This document shows, piece by piece, positions 1 to 8,446 of a DNA stretch of 64,000 nt (position 1 is the first letter of the stretch; each line of letters starts with the position of its first letter). The DNA is from Mesorhizobium hawassense. Its GTDB lineage: Bacteria; Pseudomonadota; Alphaproteobacteria; Rhizobiales; Rhizobiaceae. A program made the translations under genes and the position numbers. The notes below the pieces were generated by a model that saw nothing but the letters and a program-made list of their open reading frames with translations, was not told where the DNA came from and did no database searches. Location: the NCBI RefSeq assembly GCF_003289945.1, contig NZ_QMBP01000020.1, positions 62,001 to 126,000 of the forward strand. The letters are read 5' to 3'.

Positions 1-2444
1 AGCTGTCGGCGCAGGATGTGGAAATAGTTAGCCGGCGTGGTGACGTTGGCGACCTGCATGTTGTCTTCGGCGCAAAGCTGCAGGAAGCGCTCCAGCCGCG
101 CCGACGAATGTTCCGGCCCCTGGCCTTCATAGCCATGCGGCAAAAGACAGACGAGGCCCGACATGCGCAGCCACTTGCGCTCGCCCGACGAGATGAACTG
201 GTCGAACACCACTTGGGCGCCGTTGGCGAAATCGCCGAACTGCGCTTCCCACAGCGTCAGCGCCTTGGGCTCTGCCAGGCTGTAGCCATATTCGAAGCCG
301 AGCACCGCCTCTTCCGACAGCATCGAGTTGATGACTTCATAGCCGGCCTGCGCCGCCGACAGGTTGTTCAGCGGGATGTAGCGGGTCTCGTCGCGCTGGT
401 CGTAAAGCACCGAATGGCGCTGCGAGAAGGTGCCGCGTTCCGAATCCTGGCCGGAAAGCCGGATCGGATTGCCGTCGAGCAGGATGGCGCCGAAGGCCAG
501 CGCCTCGGCCGTCGACCAGTCGATGCCTTCGCCGGACTCGATCGCCTGGCGGCGATTCTCGAGGAAGCGCAGGATCGTCTTGTGCGCCTCGAAATCCTTC
601 GGCACTTCGGTCAGCTTCTTGCCGATCTCCTTCAGCGTGCGCACCGGCACGGCGGTCTTGCCGCGGCGCTGTTCGTCCTGGTTGTCGGCGGTGCGCAGGC
701 CCGACCACGCGCCGTCCAGCCAGTCGGCCTTGTTCGGCTTGTAGCTCTGGCCGACTTCCCATTCGGTTTCCAGATGCGCGCGCCAGTCGGCCCGCATCTT
801 GTCGACCTCGGCCTGGGTGATGTGGCCTTCGGCGATCAGCCGGTCGGCATAGACCTGCACCACCGTCTTATGGGTGCGGATGTTGCGGTACATGATCGGC
901 TGCGTGAAGGCCGGCTCGTCGCCTTCATTGTGGCCGAAGCGGCGGTAGCAGAACATGTCCACCACCACCGGCTTGTGGAACTTCATGCGGAATTCGGTCG
1001 CGACCTTCGCCGCATGCACCACCGCTTCCGGATCGTCGCCGTTGACGTGGAAGATCGGCGCCTCGATCATCTTGGCCACATCCGACGGATAGGGCGAGGA
1101 GCGCGAGAAGCGCGGATTGGTGGTGAAGCCGATCTGGTTGTTGATGATGACGTGCAGCGTGCCTGCGACGCGATGGCCGCGCAGGCCCGAAAGGCCGAGG
1201 ATCTCGGCGATAACGCCCTGGCCGGCGAAGGCGGCGTCGCCATGCAGAAGCAGCGGCATCACCTTGGCGCGCTCCGACAGCGGCACGACCTCGCCGCGCT
1301 CGCGGCCGGCGAACTGGTCCTGCTTGGCGCGCGCCTTGCCCATCACCACGGGGTCGACGATTTCCAGATGCGAGGGATTGGCGGTCAGCGACAGGTGCAC
1401 CTTGTTGCCGTCGAACTCGCGGTCCGACGAGGCGCCGAGATGGTACTTCACGTCGCCCGAGCCTTCGACCTCGTCGGGGGCGGCCGAGCCGCCCTTGAAT
1501 TCGTGGAAGATGGCGCGGTGCGGCTTCGCCATCACCTGGGAAAGCACGTTGAGGCGGCCGCGATGCGCCATGCCGAGCACGATTTCCTTGAGGCCGAGCT
1601 GGCCGCCGCGCTTGACGATCTGCTCCAACGCCGGGATCAGTGATTCACCGCCGTCGAGGCCGAAGCGCTTGGTGCCCTTGTACTTGACGTCGATATATTG
1701 CTCGAAGCCCTCGGCCTCGACCAGCTTCGACAGGATCGCCTTCTTGCCGGTGGGGGTGAAGGTGATCTCCTTGTCGGCGCCTTCGATGCGCGCCTGGATC
1801 CACGCCTTCTCTTCCGGGTCGGAGATGTGCATGAACTCGACGCCGAGCGTCGAGCAATAGGTGCGGGTCAGGATGTCCAGCATCTGCCGGATGGTGCCGA
1901 ACTCGAGACCCAGCACATTGTCGAGGAAGATCGGCCGGTCGTAGTCGGCTTCGGTGAAGCCGTAATTCTCCGGCGACAGCTCGTTGTAATCCTCGAGCGG
2001 CTTGGCGATGCCGAGCGGATCGAGATTGGCGTGCAGATGGCCGCGCATGCGGTAGGCGCGGATCATCATGATGGCGCGCACGGAGTCGCGCGTCGCCTGG
2101 TGCACGTCGGCGTCGGAAAGCGTGGTGCCGTTGACGACCGCCTTTTCCTTGACCTTCTTTTCGATCGCCTTTTCGACCAGGCCCCAATTGCCGTCCAGCG
2201 CCGAGACTAGCTCGCCATTGGCCTGCATCGGCCAGGAGGGCTTTGCCCAGGAGGCGCCCTTGGCGTTCTTGCGGACGTCGCCCGCGTCGTCCTTCAGCGC
2301 CGCGAAGAAATCCTGCCACTCCGGATCGACGGAAGCCGGATTGTCTTCATAGGCCGCGTAGAGCGCGTCGATATAATCGGCATTGCCGCCATAGAGGAAC
2401 GAGGTGAGCGAGAATTGGTCGTTGGCCTGATCTTGCCTTGCCAT
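1..2444 (-). CDS. sucA: 2-oxoglutarate dehydrogenase E1 component (3' end outside window)
   Basis: Thiamine-diphosphate-dependent E1 subunit of the 2-oxoglutarate dehydrogenase complex, which decarboxylates 2-oxoglutarate and passes the succinyl group to E2 in the TCA cycle. About 814 codons are visible, starting MARQDQANDQF; the family is near 990 residues, so roughly the last 180 lie beyond the left edge. The N-terminal segment has the usual YGGNADYIDALY and DPEWQDFF signatures; the thiamine-binding region has AHRGRLNVL, a GDAAFAGQG stretch and INNQIGF. It is the last visible gene of the minus-strand mdh-suc operon, with sucD 128 bases upstream across a heptad repeat. Start ATG at 2444. Confidence 0.97.
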   Translation of the reverse strand, partial: MARQDQANDQFSLTSFLYGGNADYIDALYAAYEDNPASVDPEWQDFFAALKDDAGDVRKNAKGASWAKPSWPMQANGELVSALDGNWGLVEKAIEKKVKEKAVVNGTTLSDADVHQATRDSVRAIMMIRAYRMRGHLHANLDPLGIAKPLEDYNELSPENYGFTEADYDRPIFLDNVLGLEFGTIRQMLDILTRTYCSTLGVEFMHISDPEEKAWIQARIEGADKEITFTPTGKKAILSKLVEAEGFEQYIDVKYKGTKRFGLDGGESLIPALEQIVKRGGQLGLKEIVLGMAHRGRLNVLSQVMAKPHRAIFHEFKGGSAAPDEVEGSGDVKYHLGASSDREFDGNKVHLSLTANPSHLEIVDPVVMGKARAKQDQFAGRERGEVVPLSERAKVMPLLLHGDAAFAGQGVIAEILGLSGLRGHRVAGTLHVIINNQIGFTTNPRFSRSSPYPSDVAKMIEAPIFHVNGDDPEAVVHAAKVATEFRMKFHKPVVVDMFCYRRFGHNEGDEPAFTQPIMYRNIRTHKTVVQVYADRLIAEGHITQAEVDKMRADWRAHLETEWEVGQSYKPNKADWLDGAWSGLRTADNQDEQRRGKTAVPVRTLKEIGKKLTEVPKDFEAHKTILRFLENRRQAIESGEGIDWSTAEALAFGAILLDGNPIRLSGQDSERGTFSQRHSVLYDQRDETRYIPLNNLSAAQAGYEVINSMLSEEAVLGFEYGYSLAEPKALTLWEAQFGDFANGAQVVFDQFISSGERKWLRMSGLVCLLPHGYEGQGPEHSSARLERFLQLCAEDNMQVANVTTPANYFHILRRQ

Positions 2445-2480
2445 GTCGTTTCAGCGGAGCCTGGCTCCGTCTCCTTCTTG

Positions 2481-2574
2481 GAGTGAATGGTGAGTGGTGA
2501 ATAGTGAATGGCCCGAGACGGCGCCGCTATTCACTTGTCCTTTCCATTCACCATTCACTACGCACTATTCACTA
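2481..2574. repeat. Heptad inverted repeat, TGAATGG type, between sucD and sucA
   Basis: The left arm is four 7-base units (TGAATGG, TGAGTGG, TGAATAG, TGAATGG) at 2484-2511. The right arm is CCATTCA, CCATTCA, CTACGCA, CTATTCA at 2544-2571, with another CTATTCA at 2527-2533 in the spacer. The arms are reverse complements, so the region can fold into a long stem. The next heptad, starting at 2572, begins with the reverse complement of the sucD stop codon. The same architecture with different units occurs at 26188-26341 and 29024-29107. Confidence 0.85.
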
Positions 2575-3474
2575 ACCCTTGATCGCCTCGACCAGCGTCG
2601 TCCCAAGACGCGCCGGCGACGGCGAAACTTTTATCCCGGCCGATTCCATCGCCGCGATCTTGTCTTCCGCGCCGCCCTTGCCGCCCGAGATCACCGCGCC
2701 CGCATGGCCCATGGTGCGGCCGACCGGCGCCGTGCGCCCGGCGATGAAGCCCGCCATCGGTTTCTTGCGGCCGCGCTTGGCTTCGTCCTTGAGGAACTGC
2801 GCGGCGTCTTCCTCGGCCGAGCCGCCGATCTCGCCGATCATGATGATCGACTTGGTCTCGTCGTCGGCGAGGAACATCTCCAGCACATCGATGAATTCGG
2901 TGCCCTTGACCGGGTCGCCGCCGATGCCCACCGCCGTGGTCTGGCCGAGGCCGACATTGGTGGTCTGGAAGACTGCCTCATAGGTAAGCGTTCCCGAGCG
3001 GGAAACAACGCCGACCGATCCCTTGCGGAAGATGTTGCCGGGCATGATGCCGATCTTGCATTCGTCGGGCGTCAGCACGCCCGGGCAGTTCGGGCCGATC
3101 AGCCGCGAGGTCGAACGGTCGAGCCGCGCCTTGACCTTGACCATGTCCATAACCGGAATGCCTTCGGTGATGCAGACGATCAGCGGGATCTCGGCCTCGA
3201 TCGCCTCGATGATGGCTTCGCCGGCGCCCGCCGGCGGCACATAGATGACCGAGGCGTTGGCACCGGTCCTTGCCTTGCCCTCGGCGACGGTGGCGAAGAT
3301 CGGCAGGGTCTCGCCCTTCGAGCCGGTCCAGGTCTCGCCACCCTTCTTCGGATGGATGCCCCCCACCATCTTGGTGCCGTGATAGGCCAGCGCCTGCTCG
3401 GTATGGAACGTGCCGGTCTTGCCGGTCAGACCCTGCACCAGCACCTTGGTATTCTTGTCGATGAGAATGGACAT
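2572..3474 (-). CDS. sucD: Succinyl-CoA synthetase (ADP-forming) alpha subunit
   Basis: Alpha subunit of succinate-CoA ligase; it binds CoA and carries the phosphorylated histidine that moves phosphate between succinyl phosphate and the nucleotide on the beta subunit. 300 residues, the normal length. The N-terminal Rossmann CoA-binding region is visible (VQGLTGKTGTFH), followed by the GPNCPG loop and the active-site histidine in GHAGAVISGGKG near residue 247. ATG start preceded by AAAGGG. Unusually, its partner sucC is not adjacent: three small genes intervene. The stop codon abuts a heptad repeat. Confidence 0.97.
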   Translation of the reverse strand: MSILIDKNTKVLVQGLTGKTGTFHTEQALAYHGTKMVGGIHPKKGGETWTGSKGETLPIFATVAEGKARTGANASVIYVPPAGAGEAIIEAIEAEIPLIVCITEGIPVMDMVKVKARLDRSTSRLIGPNCPGVLTPDECKIGIMPGNIFRKGSVGVVSRSGTLTYEAVFQTTNVGLGQTTAVGIGGDPVKGTEFIDVLEMFLADDETKSIIMIGEIGGSAEEDAAQFLKDEAKRGRKKPMAGFIAGRTAPVGRTMGHAGAVISGGKGGAEDKIAAMESAGIKVSPSPARLGTTLVEAIKG

Positions 3475-3486
3475 CGCGGCCCTTTT

Positions 3487-3975
3487 CTAAAAACCGTTGA
3501 TCGTGGAAGGCGAGACGCGCCGGTAGAGGCCGCTCACCATGTCTTGCCAGGCATCGCTGCCCGCGGGTCTGAACTGAAGTTTCATGCGGTAGGTATCGGC
3601 GCCGTCAAAACCATACGAAACGCGGGCGGCGCCGCGAGGCGATGACCGTTCGAGCATAAGCTCGCTGCCGTTCCACATGCCGGTGGCGGGTGACGCCGGC
3701 ACGAACCCCATCGAGTCGAACTGATGCATGGTGACGAGGCCGTTCTGCTGGTCGTAGCCGAACACATTGTGCGCGCCGAACGAAACCGTGCCGTCGCGGC
3801 GCTGCCGATAGCGTTGCACCACGAACAGGCCGCCGAACTGCGCCTCGGCCAGCACTTCGGCAGTCGCCGTGCCGGCATCGGTCCATTGCGTGGCCGCGAC
3901 CTCTTCCTCGCCGCGCCACGCGCCGACCAGCGCCTGCAGGCGTTGGTGACCGTCCGAGAGGGAGAAGGCGTTCAT
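3487..3975 (-). CDS. DUF1579-like protein inserted between sucC and sucD
   Basis: 162-residue protein resembling the DUF1579 family, whose members look like small lipocalin-style beta-barrels of unknown ligand. Features seen: an N-terminal HQRLQALVGAWRGEE segment, GLFVVQRYRQRRDG, and alternating beta-strand-like sequence with many aromatic residues. No signal peptide or membrane segment. It lies 12 bases upstream of sucD and 3 bases after the cupin gene, so it is probably co-transcribed with the TCA operon. The family call rests on general resemblance; function unknown. Confidence 0.72.
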   Translation of the reverse strand: MNAFSLSDGHQRLQALVGAWRGEEEVAATQWTDAGTATAEVLAEAQFGGLFVVQRYRQRRDGTVSFGAHNVFGYDQQNGLVTMHQFDSMGFVPASPATGMWNGSELMLERSSPRGAARVSYGFDGADTYRMKLQFRPAGSDAWQDMVSGLYRRVSPSTINGF

Positions 3976-3978
3976 GGC

Positions 3979-4350
3979 TCAGAGCCGCTTCAGATCGGTG
4001 ACGGTGAGGTCACTCTTGGCATTGCCGGTGTTCAAGGTCGTCGCCGGCTCGAACATCAGCACGACAGGTTCTGCCGTCAGCGAACGCGGCCGATGTTCGA
4101 CGCCGCGCGGCACGACGATGAAGTCGCCCTCGCCGAGCTCGACCGGTCCGTCGCGGAAATCGATGGCGATCCTGCCGCGCAGCACGAGGAAGGCCTCGTC
4201 CTCATTGTCATGCGCGTGCCAGTCGAAGATCTCGCCGAACTTGGCGACCTTCGCCTGACTGTCATTCACGTCGCCGGCGATATGCGGATCGAAGACCTTG
4301 GCGATCTTCGCGTCCGCCGCCTCGACCAGGTTTATCTTGCGCGGAGGCAT
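3979..4350 (-). CDS. Cupin-domain protein
   Basis: 123-residue single-domain cupin. Metal-ligand motifs are visible: the first motif DWHAHDNEDEAFLVLRG (HxH followed by E) and the second GDFIVVPRGVEHRP. This type usually binds Mn, Fe or Ni, as a small sensor or an isomerase-like enzyme; the substrate cannot be read from sequence. Start chosen at the ATG giving MPPRKINL, 16 bases after the stop of the preceding gene; an in-frame GTG at 4395 would overlap that gene. It is the middle of three genes between sucC and sucD. Confidence 0.82.
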   Translation of the reverse strand: MPPRKINLVEAADAKIAKVFDPHIAGDVNDSQAKVAKFGEIFDWHAHDNEDEAFLVLRGRIAIDFRDGPVELGEGDFIVVPRGVEHRPRSLTAEPVVLMFEPATTLNTGNAKSDLTVTDLKRL

Positions 4351-4366
4351 CCGCTCATTCCCTTTG

Positions 4367-4747
4367 TCATCCGGCGTCAGCAACATGCTGTTCACCGATC
4401 TCTTCTCTTAAAAAATGGTCGGGTGTCAGGTTGAGATCGTTCTCCTTGCCGTACATCCAACCTCTCATCTTCATCGAGGGCTTGAACGGGCTTCTTCCGC
4501 TTCCGACGACCACGTACCACTCACGCCCAACCTCGTCCGACGCCCGGTGCAGCCAGAAACGCCGCCCATCGTCTGTATGCTCGGCAACCACGCCGTGCAC
4601 CTTGTAGTGCATCGGCTCTTCATCCAGCATCCAATGATAGTGGCACGACCAGAGATATTGCTCGATTTCGTCGGTCGAATACGGACATACGGCCGACTGA
4701 TCGAGACTCTGGACTTCTTCCTCCCAATGGATTGGGAAGCCACCCAA
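4367..4747 (-). CDS. Small protein of unknown function with TTG start
   Basis: 126-residue protein not confidently assigned to a family. It is rich in Trp, Tyr and His (for example EQYLWSCHYHWMLDEE and RFWLHRASDEVGREWYVVVG) and has no signal peptide or membrane segment. The start is TTG at 4747, supported by a strong AAGGAG seven bases upstream; no ATG fits better. It begins 15 bases after the sucC stop and is followed closely by the cupin gene, so it belongs to the same transcript. Confidence 0.72.
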   Translation of the reverse strand: MGGFPIHWEEEVQSLDQSAVCPYSTDEIEQYLWSCHYHWMLDEEPMHYKVHGVVAEHTDDGRRFWLHRASDEVGREWYVVVGSGRSPFKPSMKMRGWMYGKENDLNLTPDHFLREEIGEQHVADAG

Positions 4748-4762
4748 TTCGACGCTCCTTGA

Positions 4763-5956
4763 TTAACCCTTCACTGCCTTGACGATCTTCTTGGCCGCGT
4801 CGTCCAGGTCGTCGGCCGAGACGACGTTCAGGCCGCTGTCATTGATGATCTTCTTGCCGAGCTCGGCATTGGTGCCTTCCAGACGCACCACCAACGGCAC
4901 CTTGAGGCCCACTTCCTTGACGGCCGCGATCACGCCTTCGGCGATGACGTCGCATTTCATGATGCCGCCGAAGATGTTGATCAGGATGCCTTCGACCGCC
5001 GGATCCTTGGTGATGATCTTGAACGCCGCCGTGACCTTTTCCTTGGAGGCGCCGCCGCCAACGTCGAGGAAGTTAGCCGGCTCGGCGCCGTAGAGCTTGA
5101 TGATGTCCATCGTCGCCATGGCAAGCCCGGCGCCGTTGACCATGCAGCCGATATTGCCGTCGAGCGCGACATAGGCGAGGTCGTATTTCGACGCCTCGAT
5201 CTCCTTCTCGTCCTCTTCGGTGGTGTCACGCAATTCCATCACGTCCGCGTGGCGGAACAATGCGTTGTTGTCGAACGACACCTTTGCGTCGAGCACGCGC
5301 AGATGGCCGTCCTTCATGACGATCAGCGGGTTGACCTCGAGCAGGCTCATGTCCTTCTCGACGAAGGCCTTGTAGAGGATCGGGAACAGCGTGCCGCCGT
5401 CCTTGGCCGCATCGCCGTCGAGCTTCAGCGCGCCGTTGAGCGTCCTCACGTCATCGGCCGTCACGCCCTTTTCCGGGTCTATGGCGACGGTGACGATCTT
5501 TTCCGGCGTGTCATGCGCGACCGTCTCGATGTCCATGCCGCCTTCGGTCGAGACGACGAAGGCGATACGGCCGACCGAACGGTCGACCAGGATCGACAGA
5601 TAGAGCTCGCGGGCGATGTCGGCGCCGTCCTCGATATAGAGGCGGTTGACCTGCTTGCCGGCAGGACCGGTCTGCTTGGTGACCAGCGTGTGGCCGAGCA
5701 TCTCGTTGGTGTTGGCGACCACTTCGGCCGCCGACTTCGCCAGCCGCACGCCGCCCTTGGCGTCGGGGCCGAGTTCCTTGAACTTGCCCTTGCCGCGGCC
5801 GCCGGCATGGATCTGGCTCTTCACGACATAGAGCGGGCCGGGCAGCGCTGCTGCCGCGGCTTCCGCCTCGCTTGCCTTGAACACCGGAACGCCGCTTGCC
5901 ACCGGCGCGCCGAAGGTCTTCAGCAGCGCCTTGGCCTGATACTCATGGATGTTCAT
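4763..5956 (-). CDS. sucC: Succinyl-CoA synthetase (ADP-forming) beta subunit
   Basis: Nucleotide-binding beta subunit of succinate-CoA ligase, partner of SucD. 397 residues, typical length. The N-terminal ATP-grasp region begins MNIHEYQAKALL and includes KSQIHAGGRGKGK; the C-terminal CoA-ligase domain has DVGGGASKEKV and the power-helix motif INIFGGIMKCD. ATG start with GGAG upstream. It follows mdh by 24 bases and is followed by three unrelated small genes before sucD, so equal output of the two subunits must survive a 1.3 kb separation. Confidence 0.97.
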   Translation of the reverse strand: MNIHEYQAKALLKTFGAPVASGVPVFKASEAEAAAAALPGPLYVVKSQIHAGGRGKGKFKELGPDAKGGVRLAKSAAEVVANTNEMLGHTLVTKQTGPAGKQVNRLYIEDGADIARELYLSILVDRSVGRIAFVVSTEGGMDIETVAHDTPEKIVTVAIDPEKGVTADDVRTLNGALKLDGDAAKDGGTLFPILYKAFVEKDMSLLEVNPLIVMKDGHLRVLDAKVSFDNNALFRHADVMELRDTTEEDEKEIEASKYDLAYVALDGNIGCMVNGAGLAMATMDIIKLYGAEPANFLDVGGGASKEKVTAAFKIITKDPAVEGILINIFGGIMKCDVIAEGVIAAVKEVGLKVPLVVRLEGTNAELGKKIINDSGLNVVSADDLDDAAKKIVKAVKG

Positions 5957-5980
5957 GCGCTTGATCTCCGGAGAGGACGA

Positions 5981-6949
5981 TTACTTGCCGGCGAGATGCG
6001 GGGCGATCTTGGTGCAGGCCTCGGTCAGGCCCTGAACCGCCGCGACCGAGCTATCGAACATCTTCTGCTCGGCCTTGGACAGGTCGATCTCGATGACGCG
6101 CTCGACACCGCCGGCGCCGATCACCACCGGGACGCCGACATAGGTGCCCTTGACGCCATACTGGCCCGACAGGTGCGCGGCGCAGGGCAGCACGCGCTTC
6201 TTGTCCTTGAGATAGGCTTCGGCCATCGAGATGGCGGAGGCGGCCGGCGCGTAATAGGCCGAGCCGGTCTTGAGCAGGCCGACGATTTCGGCGCCGCCAT
6301 CGCGGGTGCGCTGCACGATCTGATCGAGCTTCTCCTTCGAGGTCCAGCCCATCTTGACGAGGTCGGGCAGCGGAATGCCGGCCACCGTCGAATAGCGGAT
6401 CATCGGCACCATCGAGTCGCCATGGCCGCCGAGCACGAAAGCGGTGACGTCCTCGACCGAAACCTTGAACTCTTCCGCCAGGAAGTAGCGGAAACGCGAC
6501 GAGTCCAGCACGCCGGCCATGCCGACGACATGGCTGGTCGGCAGGCCCGAGAACTTCTGCAGCGCCCAGACCATGGCGTCGAGCGGGTTGGTGATGCAGA
6601 TGACGAAGGCTTTTGGCGCGTACTTCTTGAGGCCGGCGCCGACCTGCTCCATGACCTTGAGGTTGATGCCCAGAAGATCGTCGCGGCTCATGCCCGGCTT
6701 GCGCGGCACGCCGGCGGTGACGATGCACACATCCGCGCCCTCGATGCCGGCATAGTCGTTGACGCCGGTGAGGCGAGAGTCGAAGCCGTCGACCGGCGAG
6801 GATTGCGCGATGTCGAGGCCCTTGCCCTGCGGAATGCCCTCGGCGATATCGAACAGCACCACGTCGCCGAGGTCCTTGAGGCCGATCATATGGGCGAGCG
6901 TGCCGCCGATCATGCCCGAGCCGATGAGCGCTATCTTGTTGCGTGCCAT
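5981..6949 (-). CDS. mdh: Malate dehydrogenase (NAD)
   Basis: Oxidises malate to oxaloacetate in the TCA cycle. 322 residues of the LDH-like MDH type: NAD-binding GSGMIGGTLA, DIAEGIPQGKGLD for the adenosine ribose, substrate arginines in GVPRKPGMSRDD, ITNPLD, and catalytic histidine in GGHGDSMVP. Start set at MARNKIALIG (6949); an upstream in-frame extension of 37 residues is non-conserved and Arg/Pro-rich. First gene of the mdh-sucC-(three genes)-sucD-sucA operon, with a candidate promoter about 150 bases upstream. Confidence 0.97.
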   Translation of the reverse strand: MARNKIALIGSGMIGGTLAHMIGLKDLGDVVLFDIAEGIPQGKGLDIAQSSPVDGFDSRLTGVNDYAGIEGADVCIVTAGVPRKPGMSRDDLLGINLKVMEQVGAGLKKYAPKAFVICITNPLDAMVWALQKFSGLPTSHVVGMAGVLDSSRFRYFLAEEFKVSVEDVTAFVLGGHGDSMVPMIRYSTVAGIPLPDLVKMGWTSKEKLDQIVQRTRDGGAEIVGLLKTGSAYYAPAASAISMAEAYLKDKKRVLPCAAHLSGQYGVKGTYVGVPVVIGAGGVERVIEIDLSKAEQKMFDSSVAAVQGLTEACTKIAPHLAGK

Positions 6950-7100
6950 GTGAGGATGTTTTCCCTTGTCTATGACGAGACCGTGACGTGGCCGGGGAGG
7001 CCGAAAGGATGCGGGGAAACCGCGAGAATTAGCCGCACCGAATACCTCCGGCCGAAGCAAAATTCAAACGGTTATTTTGAGCCCAGTGTTTTCAATCGGT

Positions 7101-7130
7101 TAGATGCTTCGGGAATTACGTAAACGTCAA
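7101..7130 (-). promoter_or_regulatory. Candidate promoter of the mdh-suc operon
   Basis: On the minus strand, TTGACG (7130-7125) is followed after 18 bases by CATCTA (7106-7101), a fair match to the rhizobial housekeeping pattern CTTGAC-N17-CTATAT. It lies about 150 bases upstream of mdh in the mdh/GNAT divergent region. Inferred from pattern only. Confidence 0.4.
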
Positions 7131-7160
7131 AGTTTGTGAGCCGACCGAGGAGAATTCACA

Positions 7161-7589
7161 ATGGACGTCGAAATCCGAAGGCTTCATCCCGGCGATGACG
7201 CCCTTGTGATGCGGGTGGCCGACGAGGTGTTCGACGAGCCGGTGCGGCCGGATCGGCTCGCCGCCTATCTGGCCTCGCCCGGCCATTTCATGATGGTGGC
7301 GATAATTGACGAAATCGTGGTAGCGCAGTGCGCCGCCGTCATCCACCGCCACCCGGACAAGGTGACCGAGCTTTACATCGACGAAGTCGGCGTCGCGCCG
7401 CCTTTCCAGCGGCAAGGCATCGCCAGGCAGATGATCGACGCCATGTTCGAGATCGGCCGCGAGCATCGCTGCGAGGAGGCCTGGGCGGGGACGGAGCCCG
7501 ACAACGGACCGGCACGGGCACTTTACGAGGCGAGACGAGAGCCGCATGGAACGGCGGAGACGTTTGTGATGTATGTCTACCGGCTCTAG
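7161..7589 (+). CDS. GNAT-family N-acetyltransferase
   Basis: 142-residue single GNAT domain that would transfer an acetyl group from acetyl-CoA to an amine. The acetyl-CoA loop is seen in VAPPFQRQGIARQMIDAM (R/QxxGxA pattern), preceded by the strand TELYIDEVGV, with a C-terminal PDNGPARALYE motif. The arrangement recalls aminoglycoside 3-N-acetyltransferase-like GNATs, but the substrate cannot be deduced. Strong GAGGAG before the ATG. Its stop codon overlaps that of the convergent ADP-ribosylglycohydrolase gene at CTAG. Confidence 0.88.
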   Translation: MDVEIRRLHPGDDALVMRVADEVFDEPVRPDRLAAYLASPGHFMMVAIIDEIVVAQCAAVIHRHPDKVTELYIDEVGVAPPFQRQGIARQMIDAMFEIGREHRCEEAWAGTEPDNGPARALYEARREPHGTAETFVMYVYRL

Positions 7590-8446
7590 CCCGTCGATCC
7601 GCGCAACAGCCATAGCTTCTCGCCCCGCGCCACGATGTCGTCCCGCCAGGCAAGTTTTTCCAGCCAGTCGGCCGGAATTCGCGACAACCCGTAAAGCGCA
7701 CCGGCCAACTGGCCGGTCACGGCGCCGACCGTGTCTGCATCGTCACCCAGATTGGCTGCCTTCAGTACGGCGGATCTGAAATCGTCGGTCGTCGCCACGC
7801 ACCAGCACGCGGCATCCAGCGTCGCCGGAGCATGGCCGGCGCTCGAAATATCTTCACGCTGGCGGGTCGACATGGCCGAGAGGTCGCCCGGTATTCTGCC
7901 TGTCTCGATCATATCCCAGAGGAACGCTGCCAGATGCCCGCAGCATCGTTGCGGTACCGGCGCAGCGTGGGTCGTACGACCCTGCGCCAGCGCAAGCCGG
8001 ACCGCATCGCTCCTCGAGCGGGCGCACAGGACCACCGGCGCCAGGCGCATGATCGAGCCGTTGGCCTGGTATTCGGGGTCGGCATTGTTTTCGAGGGCGC
8101 CGTTGCGTTCGAAAGCGTCCAGCGCAACGAACGTGGCCATGCCTATATCGAAGCAGGCGCCGGTCACCGAATTCAGCCCATGGCGCCACCAGTTGACGAA
8201 GTGAGCCAGAAGATGGCGCGGCACGACCGCGCCGTCCTTGGCGATCAGGGAATCGGCCAAACACAGCGCCATCGAAGTGTCGTCGGTCCATTCGCCCGGC
8301 TTCAGGCCGAAAGGACCGCCGCCGACCATATCCGTAATCGGAGGGAGGCTGTCGCGCGTGACGAATTCCAGCGTGGTGCCCACCGCGTCACCGACGGCCA
8401 GCCCGACAAGCGCGCCGACCGCACGATCCCGCCGGTCGTCGATCAT
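7586..8446 (-). CDS. ADP-ribosylglycohydrolase family protein
   Basis: 286-residue DraG/ARH-type hydrolase expected to remove ADP-ribose from proteins or small molecules with a two-metal centre. Motifs: GLAVGDAVG at the N-terminus, metal-binding WTDDTSMAL near residues 53-61, ANGSIMR mid-protein, and C-terminal metal-binding GDDADTVGAVTGQLAGALYG. All metal-ligand acidic residues look present. The ATG overlaps the zapE stop by four bases (ATGA), so the two genes are translationally coupled. No ADP-ribosyltransferase gene is adjacent. Confidence 0.93.
   Translation of the reverse strand: MIDDRRDRAVGALVGLAVGDAVGTTLEFVTRDSLPPITDMVGGGPFGLKPGEWTDDTSMALCLADSLIAKDGAVVPRHLLAHFVNWWRHGLNSVTGACFDIGMATFVALDAFERNGALENNADPEYQANGSIMRLAPVVLCARSRSDAVRLALAQGRTTHAAPVPQRCCGHLAAFLWDMIETGRIPGDLSAMSTRQREDISSAGHAPATLDAACWCVATTDDFRSAVLKAANLGDDADTVGAVTGQLAGALYGLSRIPADWLEKLAWRDDIVARGEKLWLLRGSTG

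Noticed and set aside
18..1643. 541-codon open frame on the plus strand
   Set aside because: Exact antisense of sucA; high GC at third positions keeps the opposite frame open. Arg/His/Ala-rich composition and no family.
5249..7123. 624-codon plus-strand frame
   Set aside because: Antisense shadow of sucC and mdh with biased composition.
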